NCBI GenBank assembly: GCA_964639245.1
Contig: CAZXCU010000008.1
Location: 1-64,000, forward strand
DNA: 64,000 nucleotides
DNA from: SB15 sp964639245
Lineage (GTDB): Bacteria; Chloroflexota; Anaerolineae; Aggregatilineales; J027
Direction of reading: 5' to 3'
A program made the position numbers and the translations under genes. Below the pieces are notes generated by a model that saw only the letters and a list, made by a program, of their open reading frames with translations, was not told the origin of the DNA and ran no database searches. This document shows, in pieces, positions 8,669 through 16,404 of the stretch. Position 1 is the first letter of the stretch. Every line of letters starts with the position of its first letter.

Positions 8669-10000
8669 ATGAAAAACCTCTCTCGCCGTGATTTGCTCAA
8701 ACAGGTTGTCATGATGAGCGCCCTTGTTGCTCTTGACATGGGATTACCGGGTTCGATTGCCTTTCGGAAACAAAACGCGGCACAAACCGATGGTGTTCCT
8801 TGGTATGCCCACCAATTTATAGCCGAAGACCTCATGAATGAACGGGTAATCTTTTTCTTGGGACATGCTTGGCAGCGTACCGCTGATCTTGCAGAGGTGC
8901 TGGATACAGTCAGCCGCATTGAAGCTGGTAATACAGTCCAATGGCGTGCCGAATGGTTCAAAACCGCTGATCGCCTCCTTGCGGTTGCTCAAAATAGCGA
9001 ATCACAGGGTCATGCCATCAGCGCGGGTGAAACTTATTTACGAGTCGCCCAGTATTATTTTGCAGGCTTGATTTACGCATCGTCGGGTGATGATCCTGAT
9101 GTCCGTCCACGTGCTGAAGCTACCCGTGATGCTTTTGTGAAGGGATTGCAACTGCTCGGTATCCCCGGTGAATATGTTGAAGTGCCTTACGAAGACAGTG
9201 CCATGCCTGCCTATTTTTTCCGTTCGCCTGTTGCGGCGGAAAAAGCTCCCGTCGTGATTGCCCACCAAGGGCAGGATGCCTCCGTTGAAGACATTCTTTA
9301 CCTTGCGGAAGGCTGCATCAAGCGCGGTTATCACTGCCTGCTGCTGCACCATCCGGGACAAGGGCTGGCGCTGCGTCTCAAAGGTTTAACCTATCGTCCC
9401 GATTGGGAAAATGTCATTTCGCCTGCCATAGATTATGTGATTGCTCAACCGGGGGTTGATCCTGATCGTGTCGCTATCATGGGGTACAGCTTTGGCGGTG
9501 GGATTATTTTACGAGCCGCGGCTTTTGAAAAACGTGTCAAAATTTGCATCGCTAATCCGCCTGTTTATAGTTGGGCAGACTGGATTAACGCCTATCTTTT
9601 TAGTGATTTCCCTGAAATGGGAGCTTTGCTGGACTCCGATCCTGTCGCCTTTGATGCTGCCTTCGCTGAATTTCTTGCCGGCGCACCGGAACGCTATGTT
9701 TGGTGGGTAGAAGCAGCCCAGTGGAAATATGGTGCAAGTTCGCCTTCTGAGTTGTTCATCAAATTCAAGGAATACGATAACAAAGCCATTCTTGGTCAAA
9801 TTACCTGCACCGTACTCATTATGGATGGCGAATCAGAATGGGTATCTCCTGAAAGCGGCAAGCTAACCTACGAGGCATTGACCTCTCCGAAGGAATATCT
9901 GTTTTTTGAGAACGAATCTACCGGATCAATGCACTGTCAGACTGGCGCTGTAGCCGTCTCCTCTCAGCGCATGTTCGACTGGCTCGATGAACACATTTAA
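8669..10000 (+). CDS. Tat-exported alpha/beta hydrolase (dienelactone-hydrolase/DUF1100-like)
   Basis: 443 residues. The N-terminus carries a twin-arginine motif (SRRDLLKQ) and a hydrophobic stretch, so export of the folded protein is likely. After a helical N-terminal domain (about 45-150), the hydrolase core starts near APVVIAHQGQDASVEDILYL. The nucleophile elbow GYSFGGG holds the catalytic Ser at about residue 273. A distal acid candidate lies in VLIMDGESEWVSPESG and a His in SMHCQTG near the C-terminus. This layout matches large serine hydrolases of the DUF1100/FrsA and esterase group; the substrate is unknown. The start follows GGAGA with good spacing. It is downstream of the LAL regulator. 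Confidence 0.85.
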   Translation: MKNLSRRDLLKQVVMMSALVALDMGLPGSIAFRKQNAAQTDGVPWYAHQFIAEDLMNERVIFFLGHAWQRTADLAEVLDTVSRIEAGNTVQWRAEWFKTADRLLAVAQNSESQGHAISAGETYLRVAQYYFAGLIYASSGDDPDVRPRAEATRDAFVKGLQLLGIPGEYVEVPYEDSAMPAYFFRSPVAAEKAPVVIAHQGQDASVEDILYLAEGCIKRGYHCLLLHHPGQGLALRLKGLTYRPDWENVISPAIDYVIAQPGVDPDRVAIMGYSFGGGIILRAAAFEKRVKICIANPPVYSWADWINAYLFSDFPEMGALLDSDPVAFDAAFAEFLAGAPERYVWWVEAAQWKYGASSPSELFIKFKEYDNKAILGQITCTVLIMDGESEWVSPESGKLTYEALTSPKEYLFFENESTGSMHCQTGAVAVSSQRMFDWLDEHI

Positions 10001-10071
10001 GTTTGTCTCTGGAACACGGCATAGTCAGATTGTGCCATGTTTGTCCGTAGTATCTTCGGACTGAGGACAAT

Positions 10072-10293
10072 ATGAGCAACCAACCCATTTACGAGATACG
10101 TGTCAACAGCCATCTTGATGAGCGTCACCAGTTTGAAGGCATGACCATTGTTCACCTAGAAAACGGAGAAACGGTTATTACCGGGGCAATTCCTGATCAA
10201 GCCGCGCTGCAAGGGTTGTTGAATTACCTGAGTGGACTCGGCCTCACCCTGATAGCCGTTAACCGACTCACGAAAGACGATCAAAACAGTTGA
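10072..10293 (+). CDS. small protein preceding FtsX-type permease
   Basis: 73 residues with no membrane segment. The sequence alternates short strands and a helix: YEIRVNSHLDERHQFEGMTIVHLENGETVITGAIPDQAALQGLLNYL, then a Gly-Leu turn and LTLIAVNRL. This resembles small proteins that sit before MacB/FtsX permeases in Chloroflexota and fits a compact alpha/beta fold; I do not recognise a named family. A GAGGAC ribosome binding site precedes the ATG. Its TGA lies within the ribosome-binding region of the next gene, so the two are co-translated. Confidence 0.7.
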   Translation: MSNQPIYEIRVNSHLDERHQFEGMTIVHLENGETVITGAIPDQAALQGLLNYLSGLGLTLIAVNRLTKDDQNS

Positions 10294-10304
10294 GGAGAAG
10301 TATC

Positions 10305-12755
10305 ATGTTTCGTGTTCATATGAAAAAAATCATGGGCGATGTGCTGTCGCGTAAAGGGCGAACCTTGCTCGTTTCAGCCGCTATTTTTGTAGGGGTTGCC
10401 GGAACGGTGGCGCTGTTCACCATGAGCGACGCTTTGATTAGCCAGCTTGAACAAGACATTCAAGAAGATCGGCTGGCGATGGCACAGATCACGGTAAACA
10501 CCAGACCCGATGAAACAGTGGATGATATTCATTACCTGTCCACACTGGCAAACCTCCCCGATGTGACAACGGTGGTCGGTGGGATTGAAGCGCAAACCGT
10601 TTATTTTAAAACCGACAGTACCGCGCCGGAGTTTGAAGAAGGGCAAGTCAAAGCCTACGCAATACTGGATGACAGCGGGCAGTTGATGAGCGTTTTTGGT
10701 GATGATGCACCTATCCAACCGCTACGCCTGCTGGATGGTGATTTTCCCCGCAGTGGTGCCAACGAAGTTGTCCTTGAAAAACGACTCGCAGATAAATTTG
10801 GCTTGAACGTGGGAGATAGCCTGTTTTTACGGGTGATCAGTGCTTCAGGCACGGTAGAATCATGGACAATCTCTGGCTTGGTCTTTGATGCCTACGCCGG
10901 AATGTTAGACCCCGAAAAGGCGATTTATGCACATATCGAAGATGCAAAATCGCTTGTTGGTTTGACGGGATTTACGAATTTTTGGCTGCGTTTCACGGAT
11001 TTTGCCGCCGCCGAAAAACAGATTGAAACGGTAACAACTTTCATTGCCAATGACACCGCCTATACGCCGATTGCCACCACCGTTGAAGACCCCGCCGACA
11101 GTATCCTGCTGCAAGGGGCACGCATCACCGGCAGCTTAATGAGTACCTTAGCGGTGGCGGCGCTCATTGTTTCCGGTTTTCTGGTGATTAACGTCATTTC
11201 TGCGATTGTCGTGGAGCAAAAGCGGCAAATCGGGCTTATGAAAGCGCTGGGGGCTTCCCGCTGGGATAACATCCGTATCTATTCCGGGATTGCGTTTGTT
11301 TACGGAATATTAGGGGTGATTCCGGGGGTACTGCTGGGTATCCCTGCGGGCGATGCAATGGCAAAGGGCATCGCGCCGGAAATGAACATTCTGCTGGATG
11401 GCTTTCAACTGTCCCTGTTCTCGATTGTGCTTGGCGCGGCGATGGGGCTGCTTATTCCTGTAGTGGCATCACTGCTGCCTGTCTGGAACGGAACACGGGT
11501 CAGGATTCTGGACGCTATGACCGATCTGGGGATTGATACCCGTTACGGAACAGGGCCGCTGGCACACCTCATCCATTCCCTGCCCCTCCCGACCACCATT
11601 CGTCAGGGGTTGAGCAACGTCACGCTGAAAAAGACACGGATGGCCTTTACCATTCTCACGCTGGCGGTAGCGGTGGGTGCGTTTATGGGCATCCTTTCGA
11701 TTTTTAGTCAGCTCAACGCCTCGCTTGATCTTGTGGACAAAAACTACAACGCGCAGATTGCCTTGATGCCCATTGAAGCCCGCGAATCAGCAGAAATTAC
11801 CAGCGTGTTGCAGGCAGATTTTGCGGATACAATCCGCCTGATTGAACCCGGCTTTCAGATCGCCGTTGAATTTGAAGGGTTCAAGCCGGAAGCAGTCGCT
11901 GCCTCAACGGGTGAAATCTATGCTTACGGGTACGATACAACCGCCGAGCGGTCTTCCTTTGAATTTACACTTGAAGATGGTACATACATCTCACCTGCAA
12001 CGGTGGAAACAGGCATCATCATCTCCAGTAAACTGGCAAAGGCGATGGAACGAAGCGCAGGCGACACTGTTATCATGAAAGTGCCGGGGCGGGCGATGGA
12101 AGTTGTTATCATAGGCGTTGCCGATTATCCATTTGATCAGGTCTGGATGGACTGGCAAACGCTTGCCGCTATGACAGAATCCGGGCGAACTACCCGTCCA
12201 CAGTCCTATTTTCTCTCTACGACGGCAGATGATCTCAGTGTGGAGGAGGTAGATGAGCTTATCACCGCAATTAGCAATCGTTTTGCCGAAACGGGGACAC
12301 CCATTTTAGCGACGAACTATGTCCAAGTAGTTAATGACATCACGCAGACCTATACCTCGTTTCAGGTCATTTTTCAGATGGTTGCCCTGCTGATTGCGTT
12401 GGTTGGGGCGCTGGGATTGCTGATTACGCTCTCCATGAGCGTGTTTGAACGCCAAAAGGAAATTGGTGTGATGCGTTCGGTAGGAGCTGGTTCCTCCGCC
12501 ATTGCAACCCAGTTTGTGACAGAAGGTCTGGTGGTCGGGTTGCTGGCGTGGATAGCGGGTCTGCCCATCATGCTGGGGATGGAAGTAATTTTAATTGATG
12601 TGACCGGATTTACAGGGGTACTGGAAACGGAACTCACTTTTGTTCCGATTGTGATTGGACTGGTCGGGGTCATGAGCCTTACTTTTGTTGCCAGCCTGTT
12701 GCCCGCGCTTTCGGCTGCCCGTAAAACGGTTTCCGAAATCCTACGGTACGGCTAG
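10305..12755 (+). CDS. ABC transporter permease, FtsX/MacB type, duplicated
   Basis: About 816 residues. An N-terminal membrane helix follows SRKGRTLLVSAAIFVGVAG, then a MacB-like periplasmic domain (about 40-270) and three helices of an FtsX domain (LAVAALIVSGFLVINVISAIVVEQKRQIGLMKALGAS). A second copy follows: helix at about 455-480, periplasmic domain, and FtsX helices with FERQKEIGVMRSVGAGSS. The duplicated FtsX architecture suits lipoprotein or envelope-substrate mechanotransmission rather than bulk transport. The start is set at the ATG at 10305, with AGGAGA ahead of it; a TTG at 10290 is in frame. No cognate ATPase is adjacent. A truncated ATPase lies 13.6 kb away at 26337. Confidence 0.88.
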   Translation: MFRVHMKKIMGDVLSRKGRTLLVSAAIFVGVAGTVALFTMSDALISQLEQDIQEDRLAMAQITVNTRPDETVDDIHYLSTLANLPDVTTVVGGIEAQTVYFKTDSTAPEFEEGQVKAYAILDDSGQLMSVFGDDAPIQPLRLLDGDFPRSGANEVVLEKRLADKFGLNVGDSLFLRVISASGTVESWTISGLVFDAYAGMLDPEKAIYAHIEDAKSLVGLTGFTNFWLRFTDFAAAEKQIETVTTFIANDTAYTPIATTVEDPADSILLQGARITGSLMSTLAVAALIVSGFLVINVISAIVVEQKRQIGLMKALGASRWDNIRIYSGIAFVYGILGVIPGVLLGIPAGDAMAKGIAPEMNILLDGFQLSLFSIVLGAAMGLLIPVVASLLPVWNGTRVRILDAMTDLGIDTRYGTGPLAHLIHSLPLPTTIRQGLSNVTLKKTRMAFTILTLAVAVGAFMGILSIFSQLNASLDLVDKNYNAQIALMPIEARESAEITSVLQADFADTIRLIEPGFQIAVEFEGFKPEAVAASTGEIYAYGYDTTAERSSFEFTLEDGTYISPATVETGIIISSKLAKAMERSAGDTVIMKVPGRAMEVVIIGVADYPFDQVWMDWQTLAAMTESGRTTRPQSYFLSTTADDLSVEEVDELITAISNRFAETGTPILATNYVQVVNDITQTYTSFQVIFQMVALLIALVGALGLLITLSMSVFERQKEIGVMRSVGAGSSAIATQFVTEGLVVGLLAWIAGLPIMLGMEVILIDVTGFTGVLETELTFVPIVIGLVGVMSLTFVASLLPALSAARKTVSEILRYG

Positions 12756-12772
12756 CCTTCCTTCGGGATACT

Positions 12773-12792
12773 CCCTCACCTTTAGGTGAGGG
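12773..12792 (+). terminator. perfect 8-bp hairpin after the FtsX permease
   Basis: CCCTCACC (12773-12780), loop TTTA, GGTGAGGG (12785-12792), 18 nt after the permease stop codon. The downstream tract (ATTCTGTTGTT) is only moderately T-rich, so termination may be partial. Confidence 0.5.
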
Positions 12793-12947
12793 ATTCTGTT
12801 GTTACCACTACGGCGCTGATTTCCTGCGGAAGCAACGGTAAGGGTAAATTCATATAGCACCAGCAAAATAGGGATTTTGCGGGGTGCAAAAGCCTCGCAA
12901 GGGGTAAGGCAGTTAAATTGTAGTATGCAGGTATGAGAAATCCGCAA

Positions 12948-13321
12948 TATCCCCATCTCGAATTATCCCGGCTTTTCTAGCCCCAGCACCATCCGAGGTA
13001 TAGCCGTTGGGAAAGTGGGGATAAATCAGGCAGGGGAGTTTTTAGCGGTCATTTGAGACGTAATTCACGTAAGCGAAGCGGGTAAAGGGGTTCTACCAAG
13101 CTGGAAGTGAGCGATACCTGCCCATGAGGGTATCCGTGAAATAGTAGATTAGGCAACTACCCAAGCCAAGCGAAGCCAGTTAAGGCATGTCGCTTAAGCC
13201 GGGTAGGGGCAGGAGCGAGAGTGTCAATCGTTTTGTGTAAACGGAATTTGGCAATGCCCCTCCGCCCATGAACCACCTAAATCGCACACATGTCCCCAGA
13301 AAATTTTCAGGTCAGCCACGC
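12948..13321 (+). ncRNA. candidate structured noncoding RNA (family not identified)
   Basis: This 606-bp stretch between genes (12756-13361) contains no credible ORF but several helices readable by eye. TATCCCCA (12948-12955) pairs with TGGGGATA (13016-13023), enclosing CCCGGCT/AGCC-gtt-GGG. GATACC (13113-13118) pairs with GGTATC (13129-13134). CTACCC (13157-13162) pairs with GGGTAG (13201-13206), enclosing AAGCGA (13168-13173)/TCGCTT (13190-13195). A strong plus-strand terminator follows at once. The order hairpin, then GAGACGTAATTCACGTAAGCG, then nested hairpins recalls IscB-associated omega (HEARO) RNAs, but no nuclease gene is present and I cannot confirm a family. RNase P and tmRNA signatures were looked for and not found. 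The boundaries are approximate. Confidence 0.4.
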
Positions 13322-13357
13322 GAACAATCTAGCTGTTGAGGGCTAGATTGTTCTTTT
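13322..13357 (+). terminator. intrinsic terminator, 12-bp stem plus T-run
   Basis: GAACAATCTAGC (13322-13333) pairs perfectly with GCTAGATTGTTC (13342-13353) around an 8-nt loop, followed by TTTT on the plus strand. It lies just beyond the 3' end of the minus-strand NrfD gene. The T-tract faces the plus strand, so it would end a plus-strand transcript from the 12.9-13.3 kb RNA region. The stem could also protect the opposing mRNA. Confidence 0.75.
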
Positions 13358-13361
13358 CAGT

Positions 13362-14588
13362 TCAGTGTTTTGATTCATCATCTTCGGGGAACATGGGTAA
13401 AAACTGGAGTCCCAAGGTGTACATGAGCAGCACATACCCCATAATTCCTATCGCCACGCCCCATTCAACCAGACTGGGGATATAGGCGTTCACAGGGAAT
13501 AGCTCTGCCGTACCGGGCGACCAATCCATTGGCACAATTAAACCGGAGAGGGTGACATTCCAGCGATTCACAATGATGCCGATGATGCTTAAAAGCGTTG
13601 CCACCACCACCCAAAAATCCTGTTGCCGCCAGCGCGGGGTGAGCAGAATAAGGGTGGGAAGAAACGCCCCCATTCCGATTTCGATGAGCCAGAAAGTTAA
13701 GTTATAAGGGGTCGAGCGGCTGAGTAAATCGGCAGATTCACTGCGGGCAGGTAAATGGCTGTAGTAGCTGGTCGCCAGAAAATCCCATAATTTTAAATAA
13801 AGATAGGCCAGCATGGTAAGCCCGGCAAAGGTAGCAATTGCCCGACGTAAAGCGGCATCAATTTTGCGTTTCTGAATGATATTTTCATAGAAAATGGTCA
13901 GTCCGAGTGTAAAAGTTGCCCCCGCCGCAACCGCAGAGAGAATAAACATCACTGGCATGGACGGTTTGAACCAGATGGGACGGGCGACCAGCACCCCATA
14001 GGTTGCCCCTAAGGAAGATTGATGCAGCAGGGACAAGCCGAGGCCGAATACGGAGACAATGGGTGTCAGGCGATGTAGCTGATGTCCCAACTGTGGCGCA
14101 CGCGGGAAACGGCTTCGCACAATTTCACTTTCGAGAAAAATAGGCGCAAATTCCACAATTAAAACCGTAGAATACAGCAGCACGCACATGGTGACTTCCC
14201 ACAGCACGGAATGAATATTCCAGTACACAGCAGGATGCCAGAAACGGTCAGGCCGCCCAATATCCATCAGCAGAGCAAGCATCGCGGCAGTGTAACTGAC
14301 CAACCCGACAAATACTGCAATGCGTGCAATCCGTTGGAAAGATTTTACGCGAAAGATATAGGCAATGGTGGAGAGGGAAAACGCGCCCGCGCCGAGTGCA
14401 ATCGCAGAAAGATCAACCGTAATCCATAATCCCCACGGAACACGATTGCTGAGGGCTGTGATTTCTAGCCCATTGATAAATACCAAGAGTCCCGAAATAA
14501 GCCCGATACCGAGCAAAAGCCCAAGCAACATCAACCAGAGGGTCATTGGTGAAGTCAGGTCAAGGTACTGACGGCGTGTATTGATCAT
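13362..14588 (-). CDS. HybB/NrfD-family quinone-interacting membrane subunit
   Basis: 408 residues, about ten membrane helices and no cofactor ligands, typical of NrfD/PsrC/HybB proteins that exchange electrons and protons with the quinone pool. The segment NGLEITALSNRVPWGLWITVDLSAIALGAGAF after the first helix is closest to HybB of hydrogenase-2 and the NrfD-like subunits of CISM-type complexes; conserved MDIGRPDRFWHPAVYWN follows. It is the last gene of the operon. Its start overlaps the stop of the ferredoxin-like gene (ATGA), so the two should form a membrane complex. No catalytic large subunit (molybdopterin or NiFe) is encoded nearby; the partners are multiheme cytochromes. Confidence 0.9.
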   Translation of the reverse strand: MINTRRQYLDLTSPMTLWLMLLGLLLGIGLISGLLVFINGLEITALSNRVPWGLWITVDLSAIALGAGAFSLSTIAYIFRVKSFQRIARIAVFVGLVSYTAAMLALLMDIGRPDRFWHPAVYWNIHSVLWEVTMCVLLYSTVLIVEFAPIFLESEIVRSRFPRAPQLGHQLHRLTPIVSVFGLGLSLLHQSSLGATYGVLVARPIWFKPSMPVMFILSAVAAGATFTLGLTIFYENIIQKRKIDAALRRAIATFAGLTMLAYLYLKLWDFLATSYYSHLPARSESADLLSRSTPYNLTFWLIEIGMGAFLPTLILLTPRWRQQDFWVVVATLLSIIGIIVNRWNVTLSGLIVPMDWSPGTAELFPVNAYIPSLVEWGVAIGIMGYVLLMYTLGLQFLPMFPEDDESKH

Positions 14589-15415
14589 AAGGCCATGCCC
14601 TCCGGCGGAATATAATAGACATTCGGTTCAGTCCCCAAGTCCTCCCGCAGACGAAATGTCGGGTTATTCGCCAGTGCCAGAGAAACCGGACTATTCGGGT
14701 CATTCAAATCGCCAAAAAGCCGTGCCTGTACCGGACAAATATTAACACAGGCAGGAGTTGCCGCACGGTCTATGCCGGGCATTAAACCCTGTGCCAAGCC
14801 ACGGTCAATCCGATGCACGCAAAAAGTACATTTTTCAACCACTCCGCGTGGACGATGTTCGACTTCGGCGCTGCCCCATGTCGGTTGATACCCACTCGAT
14901 TCTTCGCGCGATTTCCAGTTGAAGCTGCGTGCTTCATAGGGACAGGCCACTTGGCAGTAACGACAGCCAATACATTTGTCGTAATCCATGATGACGATGC
15001 CATCATCGCGGACAAACGTTGCCCCCACAGGACAAACTACTGCACAGGGGGCATCCTGACAATGCAGGCAAGGGCGGGTCATATGAAAAATATTGCCCGT
15101 TTCGGTGCGCTCGACAAGATGAATATTCCAGCGCATATCGTCTGGAACATCATTGACCGCTTGACAGGCATAGACACAGTATTCGCAACCGATGCAGGTA
15201 TTCAGATTAATGACCATTCCCCACCGATGTTGGCTGCCCGTTGAGGTGACATTACTGGCGGGGCGTAGGGCAACAGCATCTAGTTCCTTTTCTTGCCGGA
15301 GAAGGTCTTGGAGTTTTTCCGCATTGCCTAGTACAGCGATGGCAGGCAAGCTCATCCCCAACCCTGCCATCATTTTCACGAAATCGCGCCGCGAGATGAA
15401 TTTTTCGTCCATCAT
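14585..15415 (-). CDS. Tat-exported four-cluster [4Fe-4S] electron-transfer subunit (HybA/PsrB-like)
   Basis: 276 residues. The twin-arginine motif SRRDFVKMMAG and a hydrophobic stretch mark Tat export. Cys motifs supply four [4Fe-4S] clusters: CIGCEYCVYAC, CLHCQDAPCAVVCP, CIGCRYCQVACP, and CTFC together with a late ACVNICP. This is the DMSO-reductase-type FeS subunit pattern (DmsB/PsrB/HybA). It should pass electrons between the periplasmic cytochromes and the NrfD membrane protein encoded immediately downstream with a 4-nt overlap. It overlaps the 8-heme cytochrome stop upstream in the same way, so the three are translationally coupled. The usual catalytic molybdoenzyme partner is missing from this locus. 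Confidence 0.92.
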   Translation of the reverse strand: MMDEKFISRRDFVKMMAGLGMSLPAIAVLGNAEKLQDLLRQEKELDAVALRPASNVTSTGSQHRWGMVINLNTCIGCEYCVYACQAVNDVPDDMRWNIHLVERTETGNIFHMTRPCLHCQDAPCAVVCPVGATFVRDDGIVIMDYDKCIGCRYCQVACPYEARSFNWKSREESSGYQPTWGSAEVEHRPRGVVEKCTFCVHRIDRGLAQGLMPGIDRAATPACVNICPVQARLFGDLNDPNSPVSLALANNPTFRLREDLGTEPNVYYIPPEGMAL

Positions 15416-16311
15416 GCCCTCCTGCGGCGGAAATAGGCAAACCCTTGAAAACCTACGCCTGTGACCGCAATTCCCAAGACCAAACCCGCCATTAGACGTA
15501 TTGCGGCTTGGTTATCCCCCTCCGCTTGGGTGGATTTGACTTCGGCTTCCAATTCGTCAATGCGTATTTGGGTTTCAAGCAAGGGATGTTCTGACTCTGA
15601 GACCGCCACGGTTTCGGCATTTTCGGGTAAGTTTTCGTGACAATCCACACAGGTATGTGTTTCGACTTGGCTATCATGCCCTGTGGGTAATAAATTGCCT
15701 GTCATGATATGCGCCGTTTCATCTAAACTGCGATACCAGTGACAATCCACACAGGTTTGTTCTAAATGGGTCACATGTGCGTAATCGTTCTGCGCTTCAG
15801 TGTGGCAGTTCAAGCAAAGTTCATTGGCTGTGGCAAAGCGCAGTTCCTGTCGATGTGGCGTATGGCAGGTGGTGCAGGCAAGCTGCTGTTCGCCGTGCAG
15901 GCTGGCTTTCCATTCACTATATGTAGTTGTATGGCAGTCCGCGCAAATATCGACAGTCACATCCACGGACACTGCATCCGGCGGGTGGGTGGCAGGGGTT
16001 TCCCCATGACAAGCCTTACAGGTCACACCCGCTTGTTCATATTCCCCGTTTCGTGCTGTGAATCCTGTGGTATGACAGGCCAAACACTCTGTTTTGCTAT
16101 CCTGTGCTTGCCATGCTTCTTGAAAAGCCGCGTCGTGATAGGCTTGTGCATGGATGCTGTCCTGCCATTCGGTCACAGTATCAAGATGGCATTCGCTGCA
16201 ATCGGCTCCCGGTGCCGGGCTAGGTGTTGGTTCTTGGGCAGCAACTTCCCTGCTACCCAACAACACTACCGTAAGGAATATCCAGCACCATATTTTGACT
16301 GAACTAAACAT
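15412..16311 (-). CDS. membrane-anchored octaheme c-type cytochrome
   Basis: 299 residues. A signal peptide (VKIWCWIFLTVVLLGSREVAAQ) is followed by eight CxxCH sites: CSECH, CLACH, CKACH, CADCH, CTTCH, CLNCH, CVDCH, CVDCH. A charged helix comes next (LETQIRIDELEAEVKSTQAE), then a C-terminal membrane anchor (IRLMAGLVLGIAVTGVGF) ending in basic residues that stay cytoplasmic. The heme spacing resembles cytochrome c554/NrfB-like electron-transfer proteins. It probably bridges the FeS/NrfD complex to the 11-heme lipoprotein. It is separated from the rhodanese gene by 93 bp, and an AGGA site precedes the ATG. All axial-ligand Cys-Cys-His triplets appear intact. Confidence 0.9.
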   Translation of the reverse strand: MFSSVKIWCWIFLTVVLLGSREVAAQEPTPSPAPGADCSECHLDTVTEWQDSIHAQAYHDAAFQEAWQAQDSKTECLACHTTGFTARNGEYEQAGVTCKACHGETPATHPPDAVSVDVTVDICADCHTTTYSEWKASLHGEQQLACTTCHTPHRQELRFATANELCLNCHTEAQNDYAHVTHLEQTCVDCHWYRSLDETAHIMTGNLLPTGHDSQVETHTCVDCHENLPENAETVAVSESEHPLLETQIRIDELEAEVKSTQAEGDNQAAIRLMAGLVLGIAVTGVGFQGFAYFRRRRA

Positions 16312-16404
16312 TACAATTCCTATCTGCTGGTGGCTGGTTATGGGATAACATATGTTAAAGGGAGAATCTGCCCATATGAGAGCAGATTCCTAAAACTCCA
16401 TCCC

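Noticed and set aside
12900..13260. RNase P RNA or tmRNA as explanation of the structured region
   Set aside because: The conserved RNase P core blocks and the tmRNA tRNA-like ends with an Ala tag frame were not found on either strand.
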